The notes: a model not told the origin generated them from the letters alone. DNA of 31,023 nt from Leptospira alstonii serovar Sichuan str. 79601 (GCF_000347175.1 NZ_ANIK01000017.1:1-31023), one strand, 5' to 3'. Numbered from the stretch's first letter, positions 9,298 through 18,629 are shown. Numbers and translations are program-made.

Positions 9298-11336
9298 CTA
9301 TAGTGCGGAATTCGCACATTGTGGTAATTTACTGGACTGAAACTCAACGAGCATAGCTGTAAAAAAGTCATTTTGGTTGAGCGGATTCCTAGTAGCCTGT
9401 TTACTTTTAACGCTACCGATAGTTTCCCCCAGACAACGTAAAAATGGAGTATTCTTAGTAGTATCGCTTAAAATCAAGATGTGAGTAACATTTTCATTTT
9501 TTATCTGTTTTAAATAAGAATCTGCATTGACAGAATTAAAATCCACAAACTTGGACCAATCTAAAGATAAAGTTTTTCTTTGGGAAAGTGCAATCGATCG
9601 GTGTTGAGACAATAGAACTGCATTCTTAGGCAAAACTGAATCGGTCCATTTCATCAGATTATACCCATTTGCGTATCGATTCATAACCCTTTCCCTTGAT
9701 TGAATAGAAAAAGTTCCGGGAATCAATTGATAAACACCAAAAAGAAGGATGCCAAAAGTAATAAAGGCTTGTAAAACTATCGCCCCGCCTACTGCCTTTT
9801 CCACAAATCCGAAATTTCGAATATTAAAGGAACTTAAAACAACCAAAGAAATTAATACCCAAATAAACGGTTCCAAAAAAAATCTGGAAGATTTTTGTCC
9901 CATCAGACTACCTAATATTATAAAAATGATTGCCATGATGTTCAATACAAGCATTTGCAAACTAACATTCAGTTTTATAAATACTATTAAAAATAATCCA
10001 AAACCAATGATGGTTGTAATAACTCCAAAAGTATTGGGAACAATTAAAGATAATGGAAAACCCAATGTACTATCCCTATAATTTCGAAGCATAGATTCGA
10101 ATAATCTTGTCCCCGGCCATGAACCGGGTAAAGGGGAGACTATCGCATCAATAACCGAGCTGTTAAAATTTTTCATCTTCCAAAACACAGAAGGAAAAAT
10201 GATTAAAGCGAAGAAAAAAATGCCGATTAAAGTTCCATAAATAAATAATCTTACTGAACCCAGCAAGATCATAGAAAAACAACCGATCAAAAACGCCGAT
10301 AAAAAAACGAAAATTTTGCCTGAGTAGCAGATAGAATCAACATACATATAAGACTAAAAATCAATAATTTATCTTTAGCTGATTTTACTTTAGAAATCAT
10401 TTCTATGAATAATATTACGGCAAACGAAGTCATTCCAATTGGAAGCAATTGAGGTTTGGGCGAACTTACTAAAAAAACTAAAACCGGAGATGAAAGAAAT
10501 GCAATAACGATTATATTTCTCCATATTTCCACTTCTTTGTTTTTAGTAATTTTTTCGGAAAAAGTATAAAAAGCTAATATTCCATATATGCCCAATAAAC
10601 CGCAAAATTGAAGTAAAGAGCCGAATTGTTCGGCTCCTAAACTTAAACCGAACGCATTCAAAACTTCTCCGTTTCCGGCCAATCTTCCATGAAACCAGCC
10701 GGGAATTATCGGCATTTTTCCTTGGTTTAAAATTTCGATTGCAACTCCAATATGGTAGTCTAACGAGTCGGCATTTGTAACGGGCCCAAGAGAAAGTAAT
10801 CCATAGCCGATAACTAACAATGCCCCTAATAGCTTTAAGAACTTATTTTTATCAAGCAGATCAAATTTCGTTTTAATAAAGAAATACTTTATTTTACAAA
10901 AACGAAACGGAAAATCCAATCGATTTATAGAACCTCGTTCCAATTGTATAATAGATTGAATTGACCCATCCTTACTATATTCCGTTTTTTTAAAAAGGTT
11001 TTTGTAAAAATTACTAAATATTACTTTTTTTATGTTATCTTTCAGAAGAAAAAATGCATTAATAAAACCTAATGTTACAAAAAGAATTGCGACACTTTTC
11101 ATAAAAGTGCGAGAAGTAAAACCGAATAACGCCAAAGGATATAATAAAATGCTCAATAACAAAATGCCCACTAAAGGCGCTTGCCACCGGACCCATGCAT
11201 TTTTGATTTGCCCTAAACTATCTTCAAATAATTTTAAAGCATAGAATCCCAAAAAATCACAACCAAAAATTAATAAAATAGAATATACTACCGATAAAGG
11301 GGGATAGGCAATATTTGCATCCAATCCAAATTTCAT
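9298..11336 (-). pseudogene. GT-C-like membrane glycosyltransferase, split by a one-base shift at an A7 run
   Basis: Two overlapping frames form one protein. The 5' frame (ATG 11336 to stop 10287) carries the first half with membrane segments and ADSLDYH (189-195), an acidic loop of the kind GT-C enzymes use. The 3' frame (to stop 9298) carries further membrane helices and a soluble C-terminal domain (DSVLPKNAVLLSQHRSI). Adding one base to the run of seven A (T on the coding strand) at 10301-10307 gives a continuous product of about 679 residues, reading AKFSFFLSAFLIG across the junction. I recall leptospiral membrane proteins of this kind annotated as DUF1420, with low certainty. Start ATG overlaps the upstream stop as ATGA. 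It could be a true mutation, phase variation, -1 ribosomal slippage or a base-calling error. Confidence 0.75.
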
Positions 11337-13429
11337 ATTTTCCAGAACTCCCCCGCCAATTCGTATCGTTCACCGTTGATACCCAGCTTAAATTCGGCGA
11401 CAGTTGGAGTATTTTCTTCGTCAATGCCACCCAAGTCAAACCAGCGATAACCCCTATCTTTTAATTCTGAAATCACATTCCACAAGAGGAACTGGTTTGC
11501 TTTTAACTTTCTCCCTTCTTCTCCATTCCATCCCACAAGATACATACCGGTTCGATTGGATAACGTTAAACAGATACAAGCAACCTTTTGTCCGTTGCGA
11601 GTCGCGATTAAAAGGAGCGGTTTTTCCTTTTCAGGAAAACATTCTCTCAGCGTTTTTAGGAAGGAAACGGAGATTCCGGCAAAGTCCTTTTTCACCATAA
11701 GTTCCGAATATTTTTCCAACATCCACTGAAAGTTCTTATCACTGTTACTGATCTCCAAACCAAGCTCGTTTTTCTCGGCCGCGTTCAGCATATTCCTCCA
11801 TTTCCCGTCCAAATTTTTTCTCAATTCTTCCTTACTTAAGGAAAGATCGATGTAAGAAGAAGACCAAGATATTTGATTCCTTCGAACAAATCCGTTCTCA
11901 TAAATTGAGATAAGGTCGCGACCATTTAAATTCATTTCCGGATTGAAGAATAAAACGGATCCTCTGTTAAGCGAGGCATATTTCGATAGAAAAACTAGTA
12001 CGGCTCTTTCCTCTTCTACAGTTATATTCGGATAAAAAAGAGGACCTCTATTGATTCTAAAAATTTGAAAAAAGAAAAAATATCTTTTAGATAAAATCTG
12101 AACCAATGCGATCTTTTTTTCTTCGAATTTTAAAAGAATTCTTTTCGGATTCCATGCTTCGTTTATTCTCTTTGCTTCTCCGTAATGCCAGGATTGTAAT
12201 AAATTTACGTGTTCAATTAAATTCAACTCGTGGTCCCATGAATTCGAATCCAATTCCTGTACTTCGATTTTTGAAGGAAGATTCGATTTCTTGAAAGAAA
12301 GAATACGAGAAATTTTACTTTCCGATAGAGACTGATGAACCGTAAGAAAAAAACAAGATCTGCGCAGTTGAATTGCGATTCGGTGTTTGACGGGATTCTC
12401 TAAAATTTCCGGCGGAAGGTCCGGCCAAGTAGAAATCGGAAACTTATCAACTGAAAGAGTTCGAAACATCGAATTAGCAGCTTCAATTGAATCTAAAGAA
12501 TATTCCGACAAATACGGAACCCAAGTTTTGTCCGATTTTCGATCGTTTCGAAACTGATATCGATTCGATAGGATTTCATCCCATATCATCTGAATTCGAA
12601 TCTTCTTTTTAGCAATCTCGCCGATACGCGGAACCAGTTCGCTTAACATTTTCCTAGCAACCGAGGAAAAAAAAGGATACATTACAATTTCCGCAGATGT
12701 ATCATATAAAAAATTATTCTGAGAAGGTTTACGATTTCTAAATCCTAATTTTTGCAGGAATCGTTTTAGAATCCATTTACATAAAAAGAATCTTGAATTT
12801 CTATTTCTCTTAAAATATTCCGTTAGAGTCTTTTTGATTCGACTTTCTTCGTTTTGATCCCAAGTAATTTGGAACGGACCCGAATTTCGAACAACCATCA
12901 CCGCTCCATCGGGAATCGGCAAATGTTTATGAGGACTATATAATATAAAATCCCCCTTCTCGCCTACTCCCTTAATCGGTTTCAACACGTGTGCGGCGTC
13001 TTCGATCAGAACCGCATTTCTTGATCGACAGAATTCAAAAGCTCGGTTCGCATCGCTCGGTTTACCAAAATAGTGAACCAATACGAAAACATCCATCGTA
13101 TTGTTCTTAGCTAATTCTTTACAAACCGTGTAATCCGGTTCCCGGTTTTCCTGAATCGGATAGAAAACGAATCTTATGTCTTTTGTACGAAGTAAAAATA
13201 AAGAAGAATTACAAAAATAATCGGGCAACCAAAAAGTTATTTCTTTTTGATTCGATTTAATTTGTTTCCATACCGCGATCGCCAAGAAAGACCAGGCAGA
13301 TTTCGAAAACCACATCGAAACGTCCGAAGGATTGGCCCATACTTTCGAAAGAGAGTTTATATCGATTTTTTTTAAGGAAAATAGAGAGAATAAGTTTTTC
13401 CAACTAGGTAGTGGGGCCAATAAAAACAT
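11333..13429 (-). CDS. Fusion of DegT-like aminotransferase fold with FemAB/GNAT acyltransferase
   Basis: A 698-residue protein with two domains. Residues 1 to about 380 follow the PLP aminotransferase fold type I as in DegT/WecE: VLVHYFG, the pyridine-binding Asp in IEDAAH (D144) and the Schiff-base Lys in SPHKHLPIPDG (K168). Residues about 395-698 look like a FemAB/BioF2-type acyltransferase: RGPLFYP, GKWRNMLNAAEKNEL, then LVGWNG, DLGGID and FKLGING near the end. The family usually aminoacylates or acylates amino groups. ATG 13429 overlaps the deacetylase stop as ATGA. A TTG frame from 13444 is possible but less likely. I infer that it makes and then acylates an amino sugar, or that the PLP domain only binds substrate. 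Confidence 0.85.
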   Translation of the reverse strand: MFLLAPLPSWKNLFSLFSLKKIDINSLSKVWANPSDVSMWFSKSAWSFLAIAVWKQIKSNQKEITFWLPDYFCNSSLFLLRTKDIRFVFYPIQENREPDYTVCKELAKNNTMDVFVLVHYFGKPSDANRAFEFCRSRNAVLIEDAAHVLKPIKGVGEKGDFILYSPHKHLPIPDGAVMVVRNSGPFQITWDQNEESRIKKTLTEYFKRNRNSRFFLCKWILKRFLQKLGFRNRKPSQNNFLYDTSAEIVMYPFFSSVARKMLSELVPRIGEIAKKKIRIQMIWDEILSNRYQFRNDRKSDKTWVPYLSEYSLDSIEAANSMFRTLSVDKFPISTWPDLPPEILENPVKHRIAIQLRRSCFFLTVHQSLSESKISRILSFKKSNLPSKIEVQELDSNSWDHELNLIEHVNLLQSWHYGEAKRINEAWNPKRILLKFEEKKIALVQILSKRYFFFFQIFRINRGPLFYPNITVEEERAVLVFLSKYASLNRGSVLFFNPEMNLNGRDLISIYENGFVRRNQISWSSSYIDLSLSKEELRKNLDGKWRNMLNAAEKNELGLEISNSDKNFQWMLEKYSELMVKKDFAGISVSFLKTLRECFPEKEKPLLLIATRNGQKVACICLTLSNRTGMYLVGWNGEEGRKLKANQFLLWNVISELKDRGYRWFDLGGIDEENTPTVAEFKLGINGERYELAGEFWKI

Positions 13430-14289
13430 CAATCCGATACCCAAGATTCATAAATTCGAAGTTTTCCCTTGTAAAGGATATCAGCCCCACCTTCCAGAAT
13501 AGCTCCGATTAAATGATCCGAATCCGACGGAGAAAATGCCTCACGTCGGATAGCCCAATTTCGTAAAATTTCGTTTTTACCTCTCAAACCCGTATACACG
13601 AACTCATAGTTTTCTCTTGCGATTTTTAGAGCATCACGACTAAAACTACCTAAATCACCGAAAGTATATGCAAAATGTTTTATACTTATTCCTATCTTTT
13701 TTTCTAAAATCTTTTTTGAAGTCGCGATTTCATCGTTCAATCGAACCAAATCCGTAATTTGAGAAAGTCTAGCATGCGTTCTCGTATGACTTCCGATGGA
13801 ATGGCCTTTTTCTAACAAAATTTGTAAATCCTTCCATCTCATCGGAGCCCAACCATCGGGAACCTCTTCCGGTAGATAGTCAGGATAAATATTTGCAGAA
13901 ATAAATTTCTTTTGATCCAGAGGATCTTTGACATCCACGAAATCTGAAATAATAAAGAATAGAGCCTTGATACCCAAAGGATCCAAAACTTCTTCCGCCA
14001 CTCTTCGGTTGGATATATAGCCATCGTCAAATGTAAGCAGAAGATTTCGTCCTTCAATTTTTCTTTCCCCTCGCATCATTTCCGAGAAAACTTGAGGAGA
14101 TATAAACTTCCAGTCTCTGGAAACTCTTTCTAATTGGGCCTTGAATCGAGTTTGTTTCTCCAAAGGAATATCGTGATAGAGTAAAACTCTCAACTCTGAA
14201 TTCTTCTTAATTCCTAAAGAAAGTCCTAAAGCATTAGAAATTCTTAAAGGAAAATAGGAGGCTGCTAGAAAATTATGAAAAACGGACAT
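13429..14289 (-). CDS. Polysaccharide deacetylase (NodB homology domain, CE4)
   Basis: A 286-residue protein with the NodB signature TFDDGY (86-91, with D88 and D89) and SHTRTHARL (167-175), giving the metal ligands H168 and H172, plus LLYHD near the N-terminus. Such enzymes remove N- or O-acetyl groups from amino sugars. No clear signal peptide is seen, although 5-25 is mildly hydrophobic, so a cytoplasmic role on a nucleotide- or lipid-linked sugar is plausible. It ends on the ATGA that starts the aminotransferase/FemAB fusion, suggesting the two act in sequence: expose an amine, then acylate it. Confidence 0.9.
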   Translation of the reverse strand: MSVFHNFLAASYFPLRISNALGLSLGIKKNSELRVLLYHDIPLEKQTRFKAQLERVSRDWKFISPQVFSEMMRGERKIEGRNLLLTFDDGYISNRRVAEEVLDPLGIKALFFIISDFVDVKDPLDQKKFISANIYPDYLPEEVPDGWAPMRWKDLQILLEKGHSIGSHTRTHARLSQITDLVRLNDEIATSKKILEKKIGISIKHFAYTFGDLGSFSRDALKIARENYEFVYTGLRGKNEILRNWAIRREAFSPSDSDHLIGAILEGGADILYKGKLRIYESWVSD

Positions 14290-14300
14290 TGCAATAAAAA

Positions 14301-15123
14301 TTATATACGAGTAGCTACAAAACTTTTTTGACGCGCAAGAAAAGCATTAAGTCCGTAGATTTTGGAAAGATAGTAATCCAGGATTCCGAAGAAATCATTC
14401 CTTCTACCAGTAAAAGTCAGCTTAAGATCTGGATGAAACAAACATTCCGAATAACATTCCCAAACGTGCCGCTTGCCATAAAGATCGATTAGAATTTCTT
14501 TTTGAGCTTTACTCGCTTTATTCAAAAGAAAACTTCCTTCTATTTTCCCCTCTTTATGATACTTTTTCCCCACCAAAAAATAAATGATACGATTGAATGG
14601 AGTTGCATTTAAAGAATAATTGATGAATATTCCGTTCGGTTTTAAAACACGATACGCTTCACTACAGGCTTTTTTAAAATCGGGAATATGTTGAAATGTC
14701 TGAACGGTCCAGACTCCTTCAAAAACCTGATCTTGGAACGGCAAAGAAGTAGCGTCCGCATGGATAAGATAAACGTTCTTTCCGATTGAATCCCCTAAAA
14801 ACCTCTTTGCATGCTTTAAATTTTCCCTTAGAAAATCCACGACAATCACCTTTACATCCGGCCTTTCGCTGGAAAGATTCCTCCAATGCCAACCCCAACA
14901 ACCGCCTATATCCAAGACGACTCCATTCGGTTTTATCTTCTTTAAGAATCGTTTTATTTCCCGATCCATCATCGGAATTGAATGGTTCTTTGAAATAATC
15001 CGAATATTCTTTGGAAGCTACTTCGCTTCGCATCTTCAGTTCGACTTCCTGTTCTGAGGTGGGAATCTCAGCGGAATAAATTCCGTCTTTTGCAAGTTTT
15101 AACGATTTTAATATTGTATCCAT
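14301..15123 (-). pseudogene. Class I SAM methyltransferase interrupted by a frameshift
   Basis: The N-terminus is read from ATG 15123 (MDTILKSLKLAKDG...) and the catalytic part from another frame ending at 14301. Removing one A of the AAA at 14989-14991 joins them as SDYFK-NHSIPMMDREIKRFLKK, a reading that flows directly into the SAM-binding motif VVLDIGGCWGWHW. The joined product is about 273 residues. Later motifs are DATSLPFQD, FQHIPD and AYRVLKPNG. An internal ATG at 14972 could still give a 223-residue protein holding the whole Rossmann core. It lies 97 bases after the GT2 gene and 11 before the deacetylase gene. It could be a real loss, or an assembly error at a short run. Confidence 0.8.
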
Positions 15124-15193
15124 TGTATTTTACAAAAAGTAATTTCCGTTTATTTTAATACCCTTTTCTTCTAATTAAGAAAATCAAATCCGG

Positions 15194-15216
15194 ATAAAAG
15201 ACTCTTTGTCTTTTAT
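15194..15216 (-). terminator. Perfect 9-bp hairpin after the GT2 gene
   Basis: ATAAAAGAC and GTCTTTTAT form a perfect stem around a five-base loop, starting five bases after the GT2 stop codon. The descending arm is T-rich on the coding strand but no further T run follows. It is a weak intrinsic terminator, attenuator or mRNA 3'-end stabiliser inside the operon. The function is inferred from position only. Confidence 0.35.
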
Positions 15217-15220
15217 GGAA

Positions 15221-16111
15221 TTAATTCTTAAATTTAGCCGCCAACAGAGCGATAAAAGATATCGGCGCCTGAAAGAACGATCGAATCAGTAGAAATCCTG
15301 CGGAAATCAATTTCCTCTCCCGAAGATATACGATCCCTCTGTCAAACTTCAACCTGGTATTGAATTTTCTCCAAAGACTTGCTTTATTCGATTCAAAATC
15401 TTGGATTTCGAAGACATGATGTCGAATTAAATTCTCCAAATGATTCAAATGTCTTTCCAGAGAAGCCGACTGATTAGAACCGTGAATCGTATATTCCCCT
15501 AACACTTCCGAGAGAAACAAAAATTTGGCTTTTGCATTCGCTAATTTCAACCAGAGATCATAATCTTCAACGGTAACGAATTCAGGAATTTCGCTGAATG
15601 ACAAATTTTTATCCAGTAAAAAATTTTTTCGAACCGTCGTAGCCGAAGTTGAAAGCCGATTTCCGTAAAACAACATCTTTCGGTAGAAATTTTCTTCATA
15701 GGGTCCGTAGGTTAAAAGTATCCTTTCTTTCGTTTCAAATTGGACCATATCCTCGTTATGACAAACGACATCGACTTGGTTCTTCGATTTTTGTATTTCC
15801 GAAACAACTCTTTCCAATTTATTAAGCGACCACAGATCGTCCGAGTCCAAAAAAGAAATCCATTCTCCCTTTGCCTCTTGGATTCCCTTATTTCGGGAAG
15901 TGGCGATCACTCCCTTATTCCGTATTTTCGTTAAGCGAATTCGAGAGTCCGAAAAAGATGAGACCACGGCGTCCGTATTATCGATCGAATGGTTATCGAT
16001 CACGATCGCTTCCCAATTCGAATACGTCTGATTTACCACCGAAGCTAATGATAATTTCAAAAAATGAGCATGATTGTAAGTGGGTACAACGACCGAGATC
16101 AACGGATTCAT
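15221..16111 (-). CDS. GT2-family glycosyltransferase
   Basis: A 296-residue GT-A fold transferase. The N-terminus is canonical: ISVVVPTYNHAHFLKLSLASV (5-25), a nucleotide-binding VIDNHSIDNTD (37-47), NKGVIATSRNKGI, and the metal-binding DSDD (89-92) in FLDSDDLW. The C-terminal tail (SAGFLLIRSFFQAP) carries a hydrophobic segment that may anchor it to the inner membrane. The start ATG overlaps the upstream SDR stop by four bases, so it is co-translated with the CDP-sugar branch and could use that CDP-linked or another donor. Confidence 0.92.
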   Translation of the reverse strand: MNPLISVVVPTYNHAHFLKLSLASVVNQTYSNWEAIVIDNHSIDNTDAVVSSFSDSRIRLTKIRNKGVIATSRNKGIQEAKGEWISFLDSDDLWSLNKLERVVSEIQKSKNQVDVVCHNEDMVQFETKERILLTYGPYEENFYRKMLFYGNRLSTSATTVRKNFLLDKNLSFSEIPEFVTVEDYDLWLKLANAKAKFLFLSEVLGEYTIHGSNQSASLERHLNHLENLIRHHVFEIQDFESNKASLWRKFNTRLKFDRGIVYLRERKLISAGFLLIRSFFQAPISFIALLAAKFKN

Positions 16112-17079
16112 AGAGGGGAAGTTTTTGAACCTTCGAAGTATAAATTACAGAAAGCTAATAGATCGTCGATTTCAGAAATGAAAGAATCAGAATAGCGGAA
16201 CCCAGTCGAAAGTAACTTTGTCGTGTCGTAATCGAAATCAGCAGAAACTTCGTCTTCTCCGGGTTCGACTCTTTCCAATTCAGGTAAAAAACCCAAAAAC
16301 TTTTCACAACGTTCTCGCACCAAATTAGCCATTTCCCAAACGGTTAACGAGGTTTTCCCGCCCACATTGTAGGCGTTATTTTCATTTTTCTCCGTTATAC
16401 TAAGAAGATGATGGGTAACGCGACATACGTCTTGTATGGAGATAAAATCCCGCCTCTGCAAACCGGATGTTTTCAGTATCATTCTTCGAGTCATAATTGC
16501 CTGCTTGCAAAGATCATTTACGAGTAACATCCAACAATTGACATTCGGACCAACCGGTGAACCGAATGCGTTCGACAATCGAATATTGATCCCGAAAATT
16601 TCACCCGATGCAGTACGTTCGTTAACTTCATTTTCCCCCGCAACGTTACTAAGAGCATAAGGATGTTGATTCGTTAACGGAGAATTTTCCGTAATCCTTC
16701 CTTCCAAGGGACTTCCATAGACATGAGCGGTTGAAAAATATAAAAATTTTGAAGTATGATTTTTAATCGCCGCATTGAGTAAACGCCCAGTTCCCTTTCC
16801 ATTAAATTCGACGGCCGCTTGCGGATCGTTTATCGCTTCTTGAGAGTTCATTCCTGCGCAATGCACGATCGCATCCACTTCTTCGCAAATAGTTTCCAAT
16901 GAAGATAGAGAGTTCCAATTCATCGGAATGACTTTTCCATACCGGATATAACTCGGTAAGGGGAAATTTTTTGTAGTTCCTAAATATATTTCAGACTCTC
17001 CTAATTCTCCCAAATATTTAGCGATTCTTCCGCCTAAGAGCCCCGAAGAGCCCGTAATTAGAATTTTTTTTCTGGTCAT
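16108..17079 (-). CDS. NAD-dependent epimerase/dehydratase-type SDR with Y-x3-N instead of Y-x3-K
   Basis: A 323-residue extended SDR, probably the C4 reductase or epimerase that finishes the CDP-6-deoxyhexose. It has GSSGLLGGRI (10-19), IVHCAGMN (71-78) and FSTAHVYGSP (115-124). The catalytic motif reads Y141-A-L-S-N145: the usual Lys is Asn (codon AAC, checked on the strand). ATG 17079 is chosen over the longer frame to 17112 because it starts directly at the Rossmann strand (MTRKKILITG) and overlaps the cupin stop as ATGA. Some LPS-locus SDRs carry other residues at this Lys position, so activity is uncertain. Confidence 0.88.
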   Translation of the reverse strand: MTRKKILITGSSGLLGGRIAKYLGELGESEIYLGTTKNFPLPSYIRYGKVIPMNWNSLSSLETICEEVDAIVHCAGMNSQEAINDPQAAVEFNGKGTGRLLNAAIKNHTSKFLYFSTAHVYGSPLEGRITENSPLTNQHPYALSNVAGENEVNERTASGEIFGINIRLSNAFGSPVGPNVNCWMLLVNDLCKQAIMTRRMILKTSGLQRRDFISIQDVCRVTHHLLSITEKNENNAYNVGGKTSLTVWEMANLVRERCEKFLGFLPELERVEPGEDEVSADFDYDTTKLLSTGFRYSDSFISEIDDLLAFCNLYFEGSKTSPL

Positions 17080-17531
17080 GGACTCCATACAAATGGAATA
17101 GAAATGTCGCACTCAGGTAGTCTTTCCGATTCCTCTGGATCGTGCGGGATATCAGTAAAATTTGCAACAAAAGCTTTTTCATCGGATACGCAAGCAAATC
17201 CGTACCAAATTCTTGGAGGAATTTTGATTCTTTGATAGTATCCGGGTCTTCCTAAAATAATTTCTTGTACTTTACCCTTTGTTATCGAACCTTCTCGATT
17301 ATCATAGAGAACTAGCTTAATCTTACCAATAGGTACTGTGAAATTTTGCGTTTGTTTCTTATGAAATTTCCAAGCTTTTACTATCCCTGGATTCACTTCG
17401 GAAAAATAACATTCTCCAAAACTTGAATATTCTGGATCGTCGGAACGCATCATATGCAATACGGAACCTTTCGGATCGAAAATTTCCTTCAAAGGAGTCA
17501 TAACGACTCCTTCAATCGTTCCTTGAGTCAT
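17076..17531 (-). CDS. RmlC-like cupin, putative CDP-4-keto-6-deoxyhexose 3,5-epimerase
   Basis: A 151-residue cupin of the dTDP-4-dehydrorhamnose 3,5-epimerase superfamily, shorter than RmlC itself (about 180). Visible blocks are DPKGSVLHMMR, GECYFSEVNPGIVKAWKFHK, KLVLYDNREG and IPPRIWYGFACV. In the related short epimerases I know, the loop reads WHxH. Here it reads W-K-F-H, so the residue matching the catalytic His is Lys. It lies four bases after rfbG and overlaps the SDR, so it should act on the RfbG product. It may be a single-position epimerase, a ketoisomerase, or partly inactive. Confidence 0.82.
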   Translation of the reverse strand: MTQGTIEGVVMTPLKEIFDPKGSVLHMMRSDDPEYSSFGECYFSEVNPGIVKAWKFHKKQTQNFTVPIGKIKLVLYDNREGSITKGKVQEIILGRPGYYQRIKIPPRIWYGFACVSDEKAFVANFTDIPHDPEESERLPECDISIPFVWSP

Positions 17532-17535
17532 AATA

Positions 17536-18627
17536 TCACTTTATCCAAACGTAATTCTTTTTAGAGGCCAATTCACAATAAAGATAAATTTGGGAAAGAG
17601 TGAAATCGTAGATTTCTTCCTTTTTTTCCAGCCAATTGCGATACCAATTTACAGTGAAGTCTACCGTTTCCGAAAAGCCAAGGACCGCCTGCCATTTTAA
17701 GTAAAACAATACCTTATCGCAGGAAAGTTTGAGGAGATTCGCTTCTTTCCCTCCTCCTTCAAATCCTTTAGGTACTTCCCATTTTACTCCGGGCCAACGC
17801 TCCACCATCGCACTCAACAATTCTGCAACAGTCTGATTGACTGCCGATTCGGGTCCGAAATTGAAAGCCTCTCCGTTTAGACCTTCCTGTTTTTGGTATA
17901 ATCTCGCTCCTAACCATAAATAACCACTTAATGGCTCCAATACGTGTTGCCATGGACGAGTCGCTAATGGACTTCGAATCGTGACGGACTCGTTAGAAGA
18001 CCACGCTCGAATACAATCCGGAACGATCCGATCAGCTGCCCAATCACCACCTCCGATCACGTTACCCGCCCTTGTAATCGCAATTCTTGTTTTAGAATTC
18101 TTAAAGTAAGAATGATAAAAGGAATGAGCGACTAAATCCGCACAACTTTTTGAACCACTATAAGGATCATGACCACCTAACGCATCGGTCTCCCGATAAC
18201 CCCAACACCATTCGTCGTTTCGATAGGCTTTATCACTTGTAATTAAAACCGCGACTTCAACCCAATCCCTTGTTCGAATCAAATCGAGTAGATTTACCAT
18301 TCCCATCACGTTCGTTTCAAAAGTTTCCGCAGGATCCTGATAGGATTTTCTTACCAATGCCTGTGCGGCCATATGAAATATAATCTGGGGTTTAACTTCG
18401 TCGATCACTCGAGAAAGCGAATTGCGATCACGAATATCTCCTCGATAATCTTTTATCTTCCTATCTAATCCGAGCAGTTCGAAATGATTCGGTGAAGTCG
18501 GAATGTCTAAAGAGAATCCGGTTACTTCTGCCTCTAAAGACTGCAACCAAATTGCAAGCCAAGATCCTTTAAAGCCAGTGTGACCGGTGATCAGAACCTT
18601 TTTATTCTTATAAATATTCTGAAACAT
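17536..18627 (-). CDS. rfbG: CDP-glucose 4,6-dehydratase
   Basis: A 363-residue extended SDR converting CDP-glucose to CDP-4-keto-6-deoxyglucose. It has TGHTGFKGSWLAIWL, FHMAAQALVRKSY, the Thr-Ser-Asp active-site stretch (LITSDKAYRN) and YSGSK for the YxxxK pair, preceded by GHDP as in known RfbG/DdhB proteins. ATG 18627 (MFQNIYKNKKVLITG) fits the family start and lies two bases after the rfbF stop. A GTG at 18645 would add six residues and overlap rfbF. It is paired with the cytidylyltransferase gene in the usual order. Confidence 0.94.
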   Translation of the reverse strand: MFQNIYKNKKVLITGHTGFKGSWLAIWLQSLEAEVTGFSLDIPTSPNHFELLGLDRKIKDYRGDIRDRNSLSRVIDEVKPQIIFHMAAQALVRKSYQDPAETFETNVMGMVNLLDLIRTRDWVEVAVLITSDKAYRNDEWCWGYRETDALGGHDPYSGSKSCADLVAHSFYHSYFKNSKTRIAITRAGNVIGGGDWAADRIVPDCIRAWSSNESVTIRSPLATRPWQHVLEPLSGYLWLGARLYQKQEGLNGEAFNFGPESAVNQTVAELLSAMVERWPGVKWEVPKGFEGGGKEANLLKLSCDKVLFYLKWQAVLGFSETVDFTVNWYRNWLEKKEEIYDFTLSQIYLYCELASKKNYVWIK

Positions 18628-18629
18628 AT

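Noticed and set aside
9298..10347. Second half of the GT-C-like protein as an independent gene
   Set aside because: It lacks its own ribosome-binding site, begins inside the upstream frame, and reads on smoothly from it after one base.
14719..15123. 134-residue protein as a gene of its own
   Set aside because: Only its first 45 or so residues make sense. They join the methyltransferase after a one-base correction; the rest is out-of-frame translation of the SAM domain.
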